Shown: one piece after another, positions 63,501 through 64,000 of the stretch
Layout: each line of letters starts with the position of its first letter
How positions within the stretch are numbered: the first letter of the stretch is position 1
NCBI RefSeq assembly: GCF_019925205.1
Contig: NC_083560.1
Coordinates: 151,486,565 to 151,550,564 of the forward strand
Direction: 5' to 3'
DNA from: Metopolophium dirhodum
Taxonomy: Eukaryota; Arthropoda; Insecta; Hemiptera; Aphididae
Length of the DNA: 64,000 nt
Position numbers and translations under genes: made by a program
Notes under the pieces: model-generated
The model's input: the letters and a program-made list of their open reading frames with translations, nothing else
What the model was told of the DNA's origin: nothing
The model's database searches: none

Positions 63501-64000
63501 CTGCGTTTTTAGAAATATCAGGTTGACAGCTGTATATCAATTGGCTTGGAAGAACCGCCTTTGTATACTTCACAAAACGATTTTTAATTAATTATCAACA
63601 TTTTTTTGTCATAATTCCTAAAACATTGGTATTCAACCGCTAATATCTTTTAAGCTATTTTAAGTAGAGTTCTGCTGTTTGCACTCAGAGAAAGATAATT
63701 TGTGCAGCTTTTTTACAATATCAGATATAGCGTTCTGACGTTGTGGTGTTGCCAGCTTACGAGGGCGAAAAGAAAAAAACTAAATTTTTGAATAGTTTTT
63801 ATATTTTTCGATTTTTTGACGAAACGACTTAAAACCTCCATGAATGTAGGTTATTCTTATATGGTTTCAGTAGAACAGACGTCTGCGTTTTTAGAAATAT
63901 CAGGTTGGCAGCTGTTTATCAATTGGCTTGGAAGAACCGCCTTTGTATACTTCACAAAACGATTTTTCATTAATTATCAACATTTTTTTGTCATAATTCC
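60574..64000 (-). repeat. 11-monomer HOR, second copy (truncated by window end)
   Basis: This follows the order of 56,391-60,573 at an offset of 4,183-4,184 bp. The one-base change in offset is an extra A in the run near 61,110. About nine of eleven monomers are inside the window. The two copies look essentially identical otherwise, so the duplication is recent or actively homogenised. Confidence 0.9.
61725..61784 (-). repeat. Rearranged, 18-bp-shorter monomer junction (copy 2)
   Basis: Same junction as at 57,561, 4,184 bp downstream, with the same flanking bases. It serves as a unique marker of the register of the 11-monomer HOR. Confidence 0.88.

Larger units (their letters stand above)
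51674..64000 (-). repeat. Satellite array, right arm, inverted (about 32 monomers)
   Basis: The same satellite, but every monomer reads on the minus strand: landmarks appear as reverse complements, such as 'tcataattcct', 'cagacgtctg' followed by 'cgtttttagaa', and 'cctccatgaatg'. The arm has variants I did not see on the left: 'cagctgtttatc', 'ggttggcagctg', 'ggtattcaaccgc', 'aatttgtgcagc', 'gataagaaataaac' and 'cgacttgaaacc'. No gene or unique sequence is present, and the array runs off the window at 64,000. Confidence 0.97.

Noticed and set aside
1..64000. CRISPR array.
   Set aside because: The unit is ~382 bp with no short repeat alternating with unique spacers; the whole unit repeats.

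Overview
The whole window is one satellite DNA array. A monomer of about 382 bp repeats head to tail from base 1 to base 64,000, interrupted only by a 500-N assembly gap at 51,174-51,673. There are roughly 134 monomers left of the gap and 32 right of it. A monomer I counted by hand (383-764) is about 32% G+C. I found no gene, RNA gene, transposon, CRISPR array or unique sequence. The short open frames that occur come and go with single-base indels in the monomer and are not genes.

The organism is eukaryotic: long homogeneous satellite with higher-order repeats (HORs) is typical of centromeric or pericentromeric heterochromatin. I do not recognise the satellite and cannot name the taxon.

Layout, with the left-arm orientation called '+' by convention:
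1-764, two near-identical monomers.
765-6,870, a first copy of an HOR segment followed by a 4-monomer tandem duplication.
6,871-13,365, two tandem copies of an 8-monomer HOR of about 3.05 kb; the second carries clustered +1 insertions.
13,366-15,657, two rounds of a 3-monomer block.
15,658-26,356, one HOR family in successive copies of 5, 8, 9 and 6 monomers.
26,357-30,554, a return of the 765-4,200 type.
30,555-40,858, an HOR family with period changing 5, 6, 4, 5, 4, 3 monomers.
About 40,290-51,173, a 12-monomer HOR full of single-base homopolymer insertions.
51,174-51,673, exactly 500 N.
51,674-64,000, the same satellite in reverse orientation but with its own variant set: noisy to about 55,400, then a few divergent monomers, then an 11-monomer HOR of 4,184 bp at 56,391-60,573 that starts a second copy at 60,574.

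The observations of most interest concern array evolution and assembly quality: fluctuating HOR length, a 26-bp patch with nine substitutions recurring in nine monomers, an 18-bp-shorter rearranged monomer marking the right HOR, phased A-tracts, and an orientation and subfamily switch that coincides with a nominal-length gap inside a low-quality zone. I see no evidence of a new gene system.
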